Program-made: the position numbers and the translations under genes
The notes under the pieces: model-generated
What the model saw: only the letters and a program-made list of their open reading frames with translations
What the model was told of the DNA's origin: nothing
Databases searched by the model: none
Source: Bacteroidota bacterium
GTDB lineage: Bacteria > Bacteroidota > Bacteroidia > Bacteroidales > Rikenellaceae
Assembly (NCBI GenBank): GCA_023443765.1
Contig: JAEZTA010000137.1
Location: 1-34,488, forward strand
Reading direction: 5' to 3'
Length of the DNA: 34,488 nt
In this document: piece after piece, positions 15,508 to 24,503 of the stretch
Layout: every line of letters begins with the position of its first letter
Position numbering within the stretch: position 1 is the stretch's first letter

Positions 15508-16782
15508 TTAGTTGGTTGCGATCTTCTTCACGAAGCGCAGGTTCCAGAAGTATAACTCGACGTCGCCTGCGGTTTCACGCTGCATGGCCACCTTGAAGTT
15601 GTTCCACTGGTCGGTGTTGTTGTACGGGTCGGCGGCGATCTTCAGGCAGGTCTTCTTGCCGTCTTCGAGCGACGGGAAGAGGTCCGTCACTTCGAATTGT
15701 ACGGTCTGCCATGCTCCCATCGTGTTGAGCGCCACGCCGTTGTTCGAACTTGCAGGATCCCACATGTAGAACTTGCCCGCGCCTTCGCTCTCGGAGGCTC
15801 CCAGACGGAGGTAACGTGCCAGCGGCGTACCTGCCGGGTTGTTGATCTCCATCTTTACGCACCAGTTGTCGGGGTTGGCCAGCAGGTCGGTCGCCGAATT
15901 GTCGAGCCAGAAGTGGGTTATCATCACGTTCTCATAGCCCCATGTGCCGGGGAAGTTCTTTTTGATGTAGACATACCACCGGAACAACGGATTTTCCAGT
16001 CCGCCGGGCGCTTCGGGACGGTCGTTATTTATGATCTCCTCAGTTTTCGAGGTGTCCTGAATACCTGTGGGCCACCATCCGCCCTGCCATGTGCGATCGT
16101 CGTTGGTGAGGATCGGAATACCCGGTTCGCGGAAGGGAATCTGTATGGGCGCCGCCAGTTCGGGGGTCTCGATCGTCAGGTAGGAAACGGCATCGGTGGG
16201 GGTACCTGCGGGAATCTCGACGCCGAACGACTTCGAGTCGCAGCCGATCATCTTAATGGCTTGTCCGTTGAAGGTCAGCTTGGCGTTGATCGAGTCGATC
16301 ATGTAGAGATCGAAGTCGCTGCCTACGACCTGAACCGTGTCGCGGTCTGCTGCAAAGTCGTTTTTGAAGCCGTTGATCACCAGTTGGGGCAGCACCACGT
16401 TGAGTTGGGCCGATACCTCGCCGCGCTTGGTGACGATGCGCAGCGTGTTGGTCACTTCTCCCGGCAGTTTGCGCGGCACGACCAGTTCGAGGCGGTGGCG
16501 TTTGGCATAGACCTGTGTCAGGTCGAGGTTGAGATCGTTGATCGTCACCGATTCCAGGTCGGTGAGGTTGTCGCCGAAAATGGCGATCGACTGGTTGAGC
16601 GCTGCCGTCGAGATGACGGTCGACGTGTCGGCCGAAGCGGTGATCTTGCGGATCGACGGGGCTCCGGTCGAGACGTTGTCCGGGTCCCAGCCTTCGTCGA
16701 TATTGACCACGTCGCTGCACGAAAATGCCGTAAGGGCGGCCATTGCGGCTGTAGCCGTATAGGTTAACCACGTAAGTTTCAT
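15508..16782 (-). CDS. TIG/IPT-domain surface glycan-binding lipoprotein (SusE/SGBP-B position)
   Basis: 424 residues with lipobox Cys22 (LTAFSCSD). IPT/TIG-like beta-sandwich repeats occupy about 45-220, with the phrase IFGDNLTDLESVTINDLN. The C-terminal part (about 225-424) contains Trp-rich stretches such as TWQGGWWPTG and FRWYVYIKKNFPGTWGYEN and ends in VELYFWNLRFVKK, like the glycan-binding C-terminal domain of Bacteroidetes SGBP-B proteins. It has no catalytic signature. The position right after SusD (31 bp) is typical of an outer-membrane binding protein that captures polysaccharide for the SusC/D complex. Binding of mannan is inferred from the neighbouring enzymes. Confidence 0.85.
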   Translation of the reverse strand: MKLTWLTYTATAAMAALTAFSCSDVVNIDEGWDPDNVSTGAPSIRKITASADTSTVISTAALNQSIAIFGDNLTDLESVTINDLNLDLTQVYAKRHRLELVVPRKLPGEVTNTLRIVTKRGEVSAQLNVVLPQLVINGFKNDFAADRDTVQVVGSDFDLYMIDSINAKLTFNGQAIKMIGCDSKSFGVEIPAGTPTDAVSYLTIETPELAAPIQIPFREPGIPILTNDDRTWQGGWWPTGIQDTSKTEEIINNDRPEAPGGLENPLFRWYVYIKKNFPGTWGYENVMITHFWLDNSATDLLANPDNWCVKMEINNPAGTPLARYLRLGASESEGAGKFYMWDPASSNNGVALNTMGAWQTVQFEVTDLFPSLEDGKKTCLKIAADPYNNTDQWNNFKVAMQRETAGDVELYFWNLRFVKKIATN

Positions 16783-16813
16783 AATATTTCGGTATTATTC
16801 GGGTTTAAGGTTA

Positions 16814-18544
16814 TTAGTTCCAGCCGGGATTGTTCTCCGTGATCGAGGCATTGGTGTCCATCTCGCTCGACGGGATGGGGAAGAGCGTGTGCTTCGACTG
16901 GCGGGTCTTGTAAGTGCCGATTTCGTCGTTGCCGCCGATGGCGCTCATCACGTCGACGTATACGCCCCAGCGGATCAGGTCCCAGCGGCGGTCGCCTTCG
17001 CAGAAGAGTTCGATGGCGCGCTCTTCGAGTACGCTCGAACGGAAATCCACGATGTCGGCGATGCTGCCCTGGCCGGTCAGTTCATAAGGGGTGGCTTTGC
17101 TGCGGTTGCGCACCGAATTGAGGGCTGCGAGCGCCTTGCCGTCGGCGGTTCCGTTGACTTCGGCATAGGCTTCGGCGTAGATCAGTACAATATCGGCATA
17201 ACGGAGCAGCGGCCAGAAGGCGTCGCCCTGCGTGATGGTGCGGTCCGAGCGGTCGACATATTTGGTCGGGTAGGCCAGGTAGTAGGTGTCGAACTGGGGA
17301 GACGCATAGGGCAGGCCGTCGTCGAAGGGCGCCACGCCGTCCTCGACTTTCTTGTTCCACTCCTGGTTGTTGGGGTAGTACTGGGCGAAAGTGAGGTCCC
17401 AGGTGCGCTGCCAGCGGTGACGGATGCCTTCGAGTACGCGCAGGTCCTTGCTCTCGACCATCTTGTACCAGTGGTCGCGACCGCCGTACCACAAGCCATC
17501 GGAGATCAGGCCGTTGCTGTTCTCGATGCCGCAGATGTGGTAGGAGAAATATTCGCAGTAGCGCGTATCGGATGAATAACCCTGGATGCTCCACAGTTGT
17601 TCGGGACCGTAGCAGTTGGCGCGTTTCCAAATCTCCTCGAAGGGACGCAGCTCATACGTGCCGTATTCGCCCGTCATGACCTTGTCGGCGATTTCGTAAG
17701 CCTGCGTGTAGCACTTCTTCGGGTCAAAGGCCTCGTATCCGGCGAGTTGATTCTTCGAGTAGGTGAGTTTCTGGGGGTCGGTGTAGGCTTTTGCCGTACC
17801 TTCGCCGCTCCACGGTTTGCCGCCGCGTACCCAGAGCTGCGTGCCTTTGGGCATGGCGCCCGATGCCATCGTCGCATAAACTTTGGCTTCGAGGCCTGCG
17901 GCCGTACCCGCGGTGACCCGTCCGGCCACATAGCCGTTGTCGGTATTTTTGTAACATTCGGTTTTTGCGTCGTCGAGCAGCTCGATAATATAAGTATATA
18001 CGTCCTCTACCGAACTGCGGGGTACGTTGCGTTCACCCGTTTCACTGATCGACTCCTTGCGCAGGGGCACGGGGCCGAATGCGCGGACCAGTTGGAAATA
18101 ACTCCAGGCCTTGAGGAATTTCAGTTCGCCGAGGACTGCGGTTCTCACGCGTGCATCGACATTCCCCATCTGGTTGATTTTATAGGTCGAGTAGTTGCAG
18201 CGGTGGATCATTTCGTAAAGCCCGGTCCACATGCTGTTGATGTTGCCGTTGTTCTGGAAGTTACCGGCGCCGAGCGTACCGAATGCCCAGCTGGGGCCGG
18301 TGAGGTAGTCCTCGTCGTAGAGCCATACCATCGGGAATGTGTTGCCGTTGAACAGTGTGCTGAGCCTGCTGTAACAGCCGATCAGCCATTGGGTGGCGCC
18401 GGCATCCGAATCTTCGATGTCGTCGGGCTGGGTGAAGTCGTAGGTCTCCTCCTTGAGCCATTCCTGACAGGAACTGAGACCTGTCGAGAGCAGGAGGCCC
18501 GTAGCGCATGCCAGGATGATATTTCTGATTTTATTCGTTTTCAT
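16814..18544 (-). CDS. SusD/RagB-family starch-binding-like outer membrane lipoprotein
   Basis: 576 residues. The signal peptide leads to lipobox Cys26 (LSSCQEWL). SusD features include a TPR-rich helical core beginning with DDIEDSDAGATQWLIGCYSRL, the KAWSYFQLVRAFGPVPL segment and, near the C-terminus, LEERAIELFCEGDRRWDLIRWG followed by TLFPIPSSEMDTN. It forms the lid of the TonB-dependent transporter encoded immediately upstream (19 bp gap). The expected role is capture and delivery of manno-oligosaccharides at the cell surface. Its ligand is inferred from the operon, since binding residues are not conserved across the family. Confidence 0.97.
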   Translation of the reverse strand: MKTNKIRNIILACATGLLLSTGLSSCQEWLKEETYDFTQPDDIEDSDAGATQWLIGCYSRLSTLFNGNTFPMVWLYDEDYLTGPSWAFGTLGAGNFQNNGNINSMWTGLYEMIHRCNYSTYKINQMGNVDARVRTAVLGELKFLKAWSYFQLVRAFGPVPLRKESISETGERNVPRSSVEDVYTYIIELLDDAKTECYKNTDNGYVAGRVTAGTAAGLEAKVYATMASGAMPKGTQLWVRGGKPWSGEGTAKAYTDPQKLTYSKNQLAGYEAFDPKKCYTQAYEIADKVMTGEYGTYELRPFEEIWKRANCYGPEQLWSIQGYSSDTRYCEYFSYHICGIENSNGLISDGLWYGGRDHWYKMVESKDLRVLEGIRHRWQRTWDLTFAQYYPNNQEWNKKVEDGVAPFDDGLPYASPQFDTYYLAYPTKYVDRSDRTITQGDAFWPLLRYADIVLIYAEAYAEVNGTADGKALAALNSVRNRSKATPYELTGQGSIADIVDFRSSVLEERAIELFCEGDRRWDLIRWGVYVDVMSAIGGNDEIGTYKTRQSKHTLFPIPSSEMDTNASITENNPGWN

Positions 18545-18563
18545 TACGATGCGGTTTTTAAGG

Positions 18564-21500
18564 TTAGAAAGTCAGCTTCAGGCCGAACGAATAGATGCGG
18601 CTGCTGGGGTACGAGTAGAGGTCGACGCCCTGGCGGGTCACGTCGCTGCCGTAGGCATTCACATCGGGATCGTACCAGCTGTAATTGGTGATGGTGAAGA
18701 GGTTCTGGGCGCTGGCATAGACGTTGATCGACTTGATGCCCTTCCATTTGGGATAGAAGGTGTAACCCAGCGAGATGTTCTTCAGACGCAGGTACGATCC
18801 GTCTTCGATGTAACGATCGGAGAATTTCCATTCGCGCTTGTATCCGGCCTCGATCGGCTTGGGCCAGCGGGCGTTGGCGGCGTTTTCTGCGGTCCACCGT
18901 CCGTTGTACTGGTCACGGGTGATGTTCTGGATGCCGGTCATCGATGAACTGGTGTTGTTGGCGATGGTGTTGGCATTGAGGATGTCGTTGCCGTAGGTGC
19001 CCTGGAAGAAGAAACTCAGCGTGATATTTTTATAACGCAGGGAGTTCGTAATGCCGTAGGTGAAATCGGGGTTCGTGTCGCCGATCACGCGCTTGTCGGC
19101 ATCGGTGATGGCTCCGTCGCCCGTGTAGTCGCGGTACTTGATCTCGCCGATCATCGCCTCGGCATCGGCCTGCGATACGTTGGCATACTGCGGATCGGCA
19201 CGGACCTCGGCGATGTTGTCGTAGAACCCGTCCTCGACGAAGCCTACGATGGTGCCGATCGGGCAGCCGTTGCGCTGGATGAAGACGTTCGAAACGTTGT
19301 TGATGAAGTTGCTTCCGTACTGGTCGCCCGTGAGGCCGCCGATCTTGTTGCGGTTGAACGAAATGTTGGCGTCGATGTCCCAGCTGAAATTCTTGCGGGC
19401 GAAGGGGTGGAAGGAGCCCGAGATTTCGAGACCTTCGTTGGTGACGTGGCCGCTGTTGGTGGCCATCTGAGTGTAACCCGAGTTGGTCTCGATGCTCACT
19501 TTCTGCAGCAGGTCGTTCGTGCGCTTGTGGTAGTAGTCGATGACGAAGTTGACTTTGCCCTTGGCCAGCGAGATGTCCAGGCCGACATCGAACTGGTCGG
19601 TGGTCTCCCATTTCAGGTCTTTGTTGATCGGGCCTTTCCAGGTCTGCTCGGCAAAACCCGGGGTGAGCGTGCCGCCCAGCGGATAACTCGAAACCGACAT
19701 GGCGGGCAGCGTGGCATAGGTGCCGATGCCCTGGTTACCGGTCTGGCCGTAGCTCAGGCGCAGTTTCAGGTCGTGGAAAACGTTGAGTTTCTCGATCCAC
19801 GGCTCGGCGGAGAGACGCCATGCCAGTGCTCCCGAGAAGAAGTGGGCGTATTTGTTGCCTTCGACGAAGACGCTCGAACCGTCGGCACGGTACGATGCCG
19901 TAGCCATGTACTTGCCTTTGTACGAGTAGTTGAAACGCGCGAGGTTCGACTGCATACGGCTCTTGCCGCGTCCCGACGAGAGGGGATAGGTCTTCATGCC
20001 GGCACTCATGTCCCACATCAGGGTCATATCCGACGGGAAGTCGTAGGCCGACATCTTATTGTTTTTCCAGTTGGATTCCTCGAAGGTGATACCCGCAACG
20101 GCGTCGATCGTGTGATCTTCGCCGAACTGTTTGTGGTAGGAAAGCAGCGTCTCCGAGGTGAAGCCCTGTGACCAGCTCGTTCCCTGGCCGCCGACGCCGT
20201 TCGTCGGCTTGTAACCCTGGCGGGTCAGACGGTTGTAATACATGTTGCGGTCGTTACCCGAGTAGCTGAAACCGACATTCTCGCGCAGTTTGAGACCCTC
20301 GCAGAGCGTCGCTTCGATGTACGACGAGAGGTAGACGTTGTTGGCGCGGAATTCGTCGAACGCCTCGCGGACATAGACGTAAGGGTTTGCGGCGAGCCAG
20401 TTCAGCTCGTTGTCCTCCTGGGTGTTGATCGTGGCGTCGTAGGTCGGCGGGAAAACCAGCGCCGAGTAAATGACGCCGTCGCCGCCCGAGGTCGACGAGT
20501 TGACAAAGTTGGTCACCGAGTTGGTGTAATTGGTGTTCAGTCCCACTTCGAGCCAGTTGCGCATCTTGCGCCAGAGGTTCGAACGCACGGCGTAACGCTT
20601 GTAGCCCGAACCGACGATGACGCCTGTCTGGTCGGTGTAGTTGAACGAAAGTAGGTAGCCGCCTTTTTCGGAACCGCCGTCGATGCTGATGTTGTACTCC
20701 TGGGTGAATCCCGTCTGGAAGATGGCGTCCTGCCAGTCGGTCGAGCCGACGAGGTCGGTGTTGCCGTACTGGTCGGTGTAGGTTCCCGGACGCAGGAAAT
20801 CCTCCGGGGCCGGAGAGTATTTACCCGAAGAGGTGATTATTTTGTTGTCCTTGTCGAACTGGTAATACCATTCGCCGCGGTAAGGCAGCTGCCCGTCGGG
20901 ATTCGAGTTGAGAGTCTGCTCGTTGATGTAACGCGAGTAGGTCACCGGATCGAGCACGTCGATTTTCTTGGCGATTTTCGAGAAACTGAAGTTCGACGAG
21001 AAGGTGATGTTGTCCTTGCCGCTGCGGCCCTGCTTGGTGGTGATGATCACCACGCCGTTGGCGCCGCGTGAACCGTAGATGGCCGTCGACGAGGCGTCCT
21101 TCAGGACCTCGATCGACTCGATGTCGTTGGGGTTGATGTTCGCCAGCGGGTTGGAACTGGAGCCGGTACCCGAAATGCCGGTGTCGGGAGCCTTGCTGCC
21201 GCCGCCGTAGGGCAGTCCGTCGATCACGTAAAGGGGCTGCGTATCGGTACTGAACGAGTTGGCGCCACGCACGTGGATCGTCAATCCTCCTCCCGGCGCT
21301 CCGTCGTTCTGGCGCACCTGCACGCCCGCTATTTTGCCCTGTAAGGCGCTATTGACACTCAGCGAAGGGTTACCTTTGATCAGCTTGTCGCCCTTGATCT
21401 GGCTGACTGCGCCCGTGATGTCGCGTTTCTTCATCGTGCCGTAACCGATGACCACCACGTCGTCGAGAGCGTTGGAATCGTCGGCCATCTTGACATCGAC

Positions 21501-21767
21501 GACTTTTTGGGCGAAGATCTTCACCGTCTCGCGGGTCTTGCCGACGTAGGTGAAGGTCAGCATGTCGCCTTTTTTCGCATTGATTGCGTAGGCTCCTTTG
21601 TAATCGGTAGTGGTTGCCGTCGTGGTACCTTCGATCATTACGGTCACCCCGATCAGCGGGGAGCCGTCGCCGGCGTCGGTTACCACGCCCGTGATGCGCA
21701 TCTGTTGGGCCGAAGCCGCACCGGCGCACATCAGACAGCAAATTAAAAATAGTCCGATTTTTTTCAT
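18564..21767 (-). CDS. SusC/RagA-family TonB-linked outer membrane transporter
   Basis: 1067 residues. After the signal peptide (MKKIGLFLICCLMCAGAASA) comes a carboxypeptidase-regulatory-like domain (about 22-105: ITGVVTDAGDGSPLIGVTVM). The plug follows, with LDDVVVIGYGTMKKRDITGAV, NSALQGKIAGVQV and GGLTIHVRGANSF, then the beta-barrel ending in the aromatic C-terminus YSFGLKLTF. It has no N-terminal STN/FecR signalling domain, so it should transport rather than signal through an anti-sigma factor. It is the first gene of the main PUL operon and pairs with SusD. Candidate promoter elements lie at 21958-21965 (leader near 185 nt) and at 21888-21895. Confidence 0.97.
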   Translation of the reverse strand: MKKIGLFLICCLMCAGAASAQQMRITGVVTDAGDGSPLIGVTVMIEGTTTATTTDYKGAYAINAKKGDMLTFTYVGKTRETVKIFAQKVVDVKMADDSNALDDVVVIGYGTMKKRDITGAVSQIKGDKLIKGNPSLSVNSALQGKIAGVQVRQNDGAPGGGLTIHVRGANSFSTDTQPLYVIDGLPYGGGSKAPDTGISGTGSSSNPLANINPNDIESIEVLKDASSTAIYGSRGANGVVIITTKQGRSGKDNITFSSNFSFSKIAKKIDVLDPVTYSRYINEQTLNSNPDGQLPYRGEWYYQFDKDNKIITSSGKYSPAPEDFLRPGTYTDQYGNTDLVGSTDWQDAIFQTGFTQEYNISIDGGSEKGGYLLSFNYTDQTGVIVGSGYKRYAVRSNLWRKMRNWLEVGLNTNYTNSVTNFVNSSTSGGDGVIYSALVFPPTYDATINTQEDNELNWLAANPYVYVREAFDEFRANNVYLSSYIEATLCEGLKLRENVGFSYSGNDRNMYYNRLTRQGYKPTNGVGGQGTSWSQGFTSETLLSYHKQFGEDHTIDAVAGITFEESNWKNNKMSAYDFPSDMTLMWDMSAGMKTYPLSSGRGKSRMQSNLARFNYSYKGKYMATASYRADGSSVFVEGNKYAHFFSGALAWRLSAEPWIEKLNVFHDLKLRLSYGQTGNQGIGTYATLPAMSVSSYPLGGTLTPGFAEQTWKGPINKDLKWETTDQFDVGLDISLAKGKVNFVIDYYHKRTNDLLQKVSIETNSGYTQMATNSGHVTNEGLEISGSFHPFARKNFSWDIDANISFNRNKIGGLTGDQYGSNFINNVSNVFIQRNGCPIGTIVGFVEDGFYDNIAEVRADPQYANVSQADAEAMIGEIKYRDYTGDGAITDADKRVIGDTNPDFTYGITNSLRYKNITLSFFFQGTYGNDILNANTIANNTSSSMTGIQNITRDQYNGRWTAENAANARWPKPIEAGYKREWKFSDRYIEDGSYLRLKNISLGYTFYPKWKGIKSINVYASAQNLFTITNYSWYDPDVNAYGSDVTRQGVDLYSYPSSRIYSFGLKLTF

Positions 21768-21957
21768 AATGTAAGAGGTTTAGGTTGTTTGAACATTATT
21801 CGGTATTTTTTAAATAGGTATATCCCTCGCGACAGGCGGTTCAGGCGAATGACCGGAAGTCGGATGGATCGGACCTTTGTTCGTATGCAAAATTACGATG
21901 AAGATAAAAGCTGGATAAACACTCTTATAGCATAGGATGATGCTTTTTTAACATGTG

Positions 21958-21997
21958 TAAAGATACGCTATATGGTCGAAATGATGATCGAATATGG
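21958..21997 (-). promoter_or_regulatory. Candidate operator/promoter of the susC operon
   Basis: Bases 21959-21976 match 2061-2078 at 17 of 18 positions. On the minus strand this reads ACCATATAGCG followed by TATCTTTA, a near-consensus -7 box. Two direct ATATGG half-sites (TATATGG at 21969, AATATGG at 21991) are 22 bp apart, about two helical turns, as AraC-type activators often prefer. Both copies of the motif lie in divergent spacers of the mannan locus, so it may serve both directions. Confidence 0.5.
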
Positions 21998-22093
21998 CTT
22001 GAAATGGGATGTAACGGTGTTGAGAGGCTGTTTTTGTGGAGTGAATATATGTTATCTGAAAATAAGAAGTATGAAAAACAGATATTATAATAC

Positions 22094-22124
22094 TATATTT
22101 GCAGGCGAAGAACCGATATTTTTG
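22094..22124 (+). promoter_or_regulatory. Candidate -7 boxes for the divergent GH28-like gene
   Basis: TATATTTG at 22094-22101 and TATTTTTG at 22117-22124 both match TAnnTTTG, 91 and 68 bp before the ATG at 22193. Neither has a convincing TTTG -33 partner, so which one is used is open. Confidence 0.4.
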
Positions 22125-22192
22125 CATCAGGGAATAACCCGCTGCCCGAAGGCGCGGTTTCCTTTGGCAAATTATTATTAAAATACCAACCG

Positions 22193-23707
22193 ATGAAAAA
22201 ATCAGTACTTTTTTTAATCCTGTTTTGCGCAGCCTGCGTATCTGCTTCGGCGGCCGTTTACGACGTAACGTCGTTCGGGGCCCCGGCCGACGGGAAGACA
22301 CTCGCTACGGCACAGATTCAGCAGGCCATTGACCGTTGCCATGCCGATGGCGGCGGGGTGGTCCTCGTTCCGGCCGGAACCTACCTGGTGGGTACGCTCA
22401 ACCTGCGTTCGAATGTCGAATTCCGTATGGAAACCGGCGCCGAGTTGCGTGCTACGCTCGATCTGGCGCAGTATCAGCGCCACAACCGCGAACTGGCCGG
22501 CGTATTTTATACCGAAAAGGCTTCGAATGTCTCGATCACGGGCAACGGCCTGATTAACGGACAGGGTATGGAATTCATGATTCCCGGACAGTCCAAGGTT
22601 ATCGGCGACGACCAGCGCCGCCAGACCCGCCAGGGCCTCGGCTTCCGCAAGGTCGCTGAGGGACTGGGCGACGGTCCGCTCTACCCGAAGGATCGTTATC
22701 ACCAGATGATCGTCTTCAGCGAGTGCACCGATGTTACGCTCGAAAACTTCAAGTGCGTCGATTCGCCTTACTGGTGCTTTGTGATCGTGCATTGCGACGG
22801 GGTGAAGATTCACGGCCTGCGGATCGACAACAACCTTATGATTCCCAACAGCGACGGCGTGGATGTCATTTCGTGCAGCAACGTCAACATCTCCGACTGC
22901 TTTTTCAGGTGCGGCGACGATGCCATCGTGCTGGCCGGTTACGGCGAACACCACGGCGATCCCGGTTTCAAGGACATCCGCAAACCTTCGACCAACATCA
23001 ATGTTTCGAACTGCATCCTCCAGTCGCGGTCGAGCGGCATTCGTATCGGCGGCCACGACCAGAATCCGATGTCGAACTACAATTTCTCGAACATCACGAT
23101 CTTCGATTCGAACCGGGGCATCAACATTTCGGTCAGCGATGCCTGTTCGCTGGAGAATATGACCTTTACGAACATCCGCATCGAGACGCGCCTGCACACG
23201 GGCGACTGGTGGGGTCAGGGCGAGCCGATCAACATGACGGCGATGGTGCTCGTGCCCGAAAAACAGAAGTTGGGGGTTATCCGCAACATCTATTTCAACA
23301 ACATCACGTGCGTGGGAGAGAACTCCGTGGTGATGATTGCCGATAAGCAGACCCAGTTGCAGAACATCTACTTCTCGAATTTCGAATTCAAACTCCGCAA
23401 GAGCGCCATCGAAGAGGTCGCCGGCGGCAATTACGACCTGCGCCTGAATGTCGATCCCAGGCGGGAGCTCTATGCTGCGGAGATTCCGGTTTTCTACATC
23501 GAGAATGCCCGGAACGTATTTTTCAACCAGGGGACCATCGGCTGGGAGAATGCCGATATGCCTTACCATACCTATGCCATCGACGCCGTGCAGGTCGAGA
23601 ACCTGCGCCTGAACAACATGACGGCCGTGCCTGCGCCTGCGCACCCGAAATATCCGGCGCTGCGGACCCGGGACTGCCGTCGTGTGGTGAATAACATCGA
23701 CAAGTAA
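22193..23707 (+). CDS. GH28-like right-handed beta-helix protein (paralog B)
   Basis: 504 residues with signal peptide MKKSVLFLILFCAACVSASA. A Cys lies in the hydrophobic stretch, but cleavage after ASA (giving AVYDV) fits a soluble secreted protein better than a lipoprotein. It is a full-length paralog of the gene at 7321-8844, sharing GTLNLRSNVEFRMETGA, GDGPLYPKDR and RLHTGDWWGQGEPI. It keeps NSDGVD (D221) and CGDDAIV (D242, D243). The GHG His is replaced (SRSSGIRIGG) and RIK reads RGINIS, so Arg308 is kept but the Lys is lost. Divergent from susC and next to the shared motif, it is probably co-induced. The canonical activity would be pectin hydrolysis, but missing residues make polygalacturonase activity unlikely. 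Confidence 0.87.
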   Translation: MKKSVLFLILFCAACVSASAAVYDVTSFGAPADGKTLATAQIQQAIDRCHADGGGVVLVPAGTYLVGTLNLRSNVEFRMETGAELRATLDLAQYQRHNRELAGVFYTEKASNVSITGNGLINGQGMEFMIPGQSKVIGDDQRRQTRQGLGFRKVAEGLGDGPLYPKDRYHQMIVFSECTDVTLENFKCVDSPYWCFVIVHCDGVKIHGLRIDNNLMIPNSDGVDVISCSNVNISDCFFRCGDDAIVLAGYGEHHGDPGFKDIRKPSTNINVSNCILQSRSSGIRIGGHDQNPMSNYNFSNITIFDSNRGINISVSDACSLENMTFTNIRIETRLHTGDWWGQGEPINMTAMVLVPEKQKLGVIRNIYFNNITCVGENSVVMIADKQTQLQNIYFSNFEFKLRKSAIEEVAGGNYDLRLNVDPRRELYAAEIPVFYIENARNVFFNQGTIGWENADMPYHTYAIDAVQVENLRLNNMTAVPAPAHPKYPALRTRDCRRVVNNIDK

Positions 23708-23725
23708 GCCCCTGCGATCTTAATG

Positions 23726-23757
23726 AAAAACGCCCCTCCTGTCTGAGGGGCGTTTTT
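23726..23757. terminator. Bidirectional intrinsic terminator
   Basis: AAAAACGCCCCTC pairs with GAGGGGCGTTTTT around a 6-base loop. It ends the GH28-like gene and, read from the other strand, the ATPase gene, whose stop codon abuts it. It marks the right boundary of the polysaccharide locus. Confidence 0.92.
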
Positions 23758-24491
23758 TATTCGAGGTCCATCTGCCGCAGGAGGCTTTCGCGGTCGAGGA
23801 CGAAGCGTTTCATCAGCATGTAGTGGGAGGTCTGTTCCAGTTCGGTGCGTTGCAGCCCGTTTTCCGTGATCTCGTAGATCTCGGCCCCGGGGTAGGCCAG
23901 CACGATCGGCGAGTGGGTGCTGATGATGAACTGCGAGCCTTGTTCGACCAGTTGCCGCATCCGGCACAGCAGGTACATCTGCCGCGAAGGCGACAGCGCC
24001 GATTCAGGCTCGTCAAAGATGTAAAGTCCGTTGCCGAAAAGCCGGTGTTTGAGCAGCGCGAGGAAACCCTCGCCGTGCGACAGTTGGTGGAGTGAGCGGT
24101 CGCCGTAATATCGGAGTACCCCGTCGGCTATCTGTTCCAGTTCCGAGGCTACGTTGTAGAAACTCTCGGCGCGCAGGAAATAGCCGTCGCGCGGGGTGAT
24201 GCCGCGTCCCAGCACGATCTGTTCGTAAAGCTGCGAGTGCGAGGCCCGTGTGGCGAAGTTGAAGTTCCGCGAGCCGCCCTCGGCGTTGAATCCCGCCTTG
24301 ACGGCGATGGCTTCGAGCAGCGTCGATTTCCCCATGCCGTTTTCACCGAGGATGAACGTCACCGGGCTGCGGAAATGCAGTTCGCTGAAGTTCGCCAGCG
24401 CCGGGACCGTATACGGGTAGGCGTCGGGTCGTTCGGCGTCCTCTTTCAGCCGGACGTACTTGATGTAGAGCATCTCTTCGGGCAGCGTCAT
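23757..24491 (-). CDS. Predicted AAA/ABC-type ATPase (COG3910-like)
   Basis: 244 residues, cytoplasmic. Walker A is GENGMGKST (49-57), the ABC-like signature is LSHGE (138-142), Walker B is LYIFDEPES with Asp160-Glu161, and an H-loop sits in STHSPIV. This is the compact SMC/RecF-like predicted ATPase group found widely in bacteria, whose cellular role is unknown. It follows the MATE gene by 12 bp and is probably co-transcribed with it. It lacks transmembrane segments, and MATE carriers are ion-driven, so the pairing does not imply an ABC transporter. Confidence 0.85.
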   Translation of the reverse strand: MTLPEEMLYIKYVRLKEDAERPDAYPYTVPALANFSELHFRSPVTFILGENGMGKSTLLEAIAVKAGFNAEGGSRNFNFATRASHSQLYEQIVLGRGITPRDGYFLRAESFYNVASELEQIADGVLRYYGDRSLHQLSHGEGFLALLKHRLFGNGLYIFDEPESALSPSRQMYLLCRMRQLVEQGSQFIISTHSPIVLAYPGAEIYEITENGLQRTELEQTSHYMLMKRFVLDRESLLRQMDLE

Positions 24492-24503
24492 GGCAGGGAA
24501 CCG

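Larger units (their letters stand above)
21768..22192. other. Divergent regulatory spacer between susC and the GH28-like gene
   Basis: 425 bp with no gene I can support, more AT-rich than its surroundings. It contains the conserved 18-bp motif at 21959-21976, a second minus-strand -7-like box TAATTTTG at 21888-21895 (leader about 120 nt to susC), and plus-strand -7-like boxes at 22094 and 22117. A long susC leader of 110-185 nt follows, depending on which promoter is used. Confidence 0.6.

Noticed and set aside
21958..21967. AAAGATACG alone as a locus-specific operator
   Set aside because: The CAAAGATACG form also lies upstream of the MATE gene at 25927, so this half is a general -7 promoter box. 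Only the adjoining YTATATGGT part looks specific.
22214..23644. 476-codon open frame antisense to the second GH28-like gene
   Set aside because: The sense gene has a signal peptide, GH28 motifs and a paralog; the antisense translation has no known motif.
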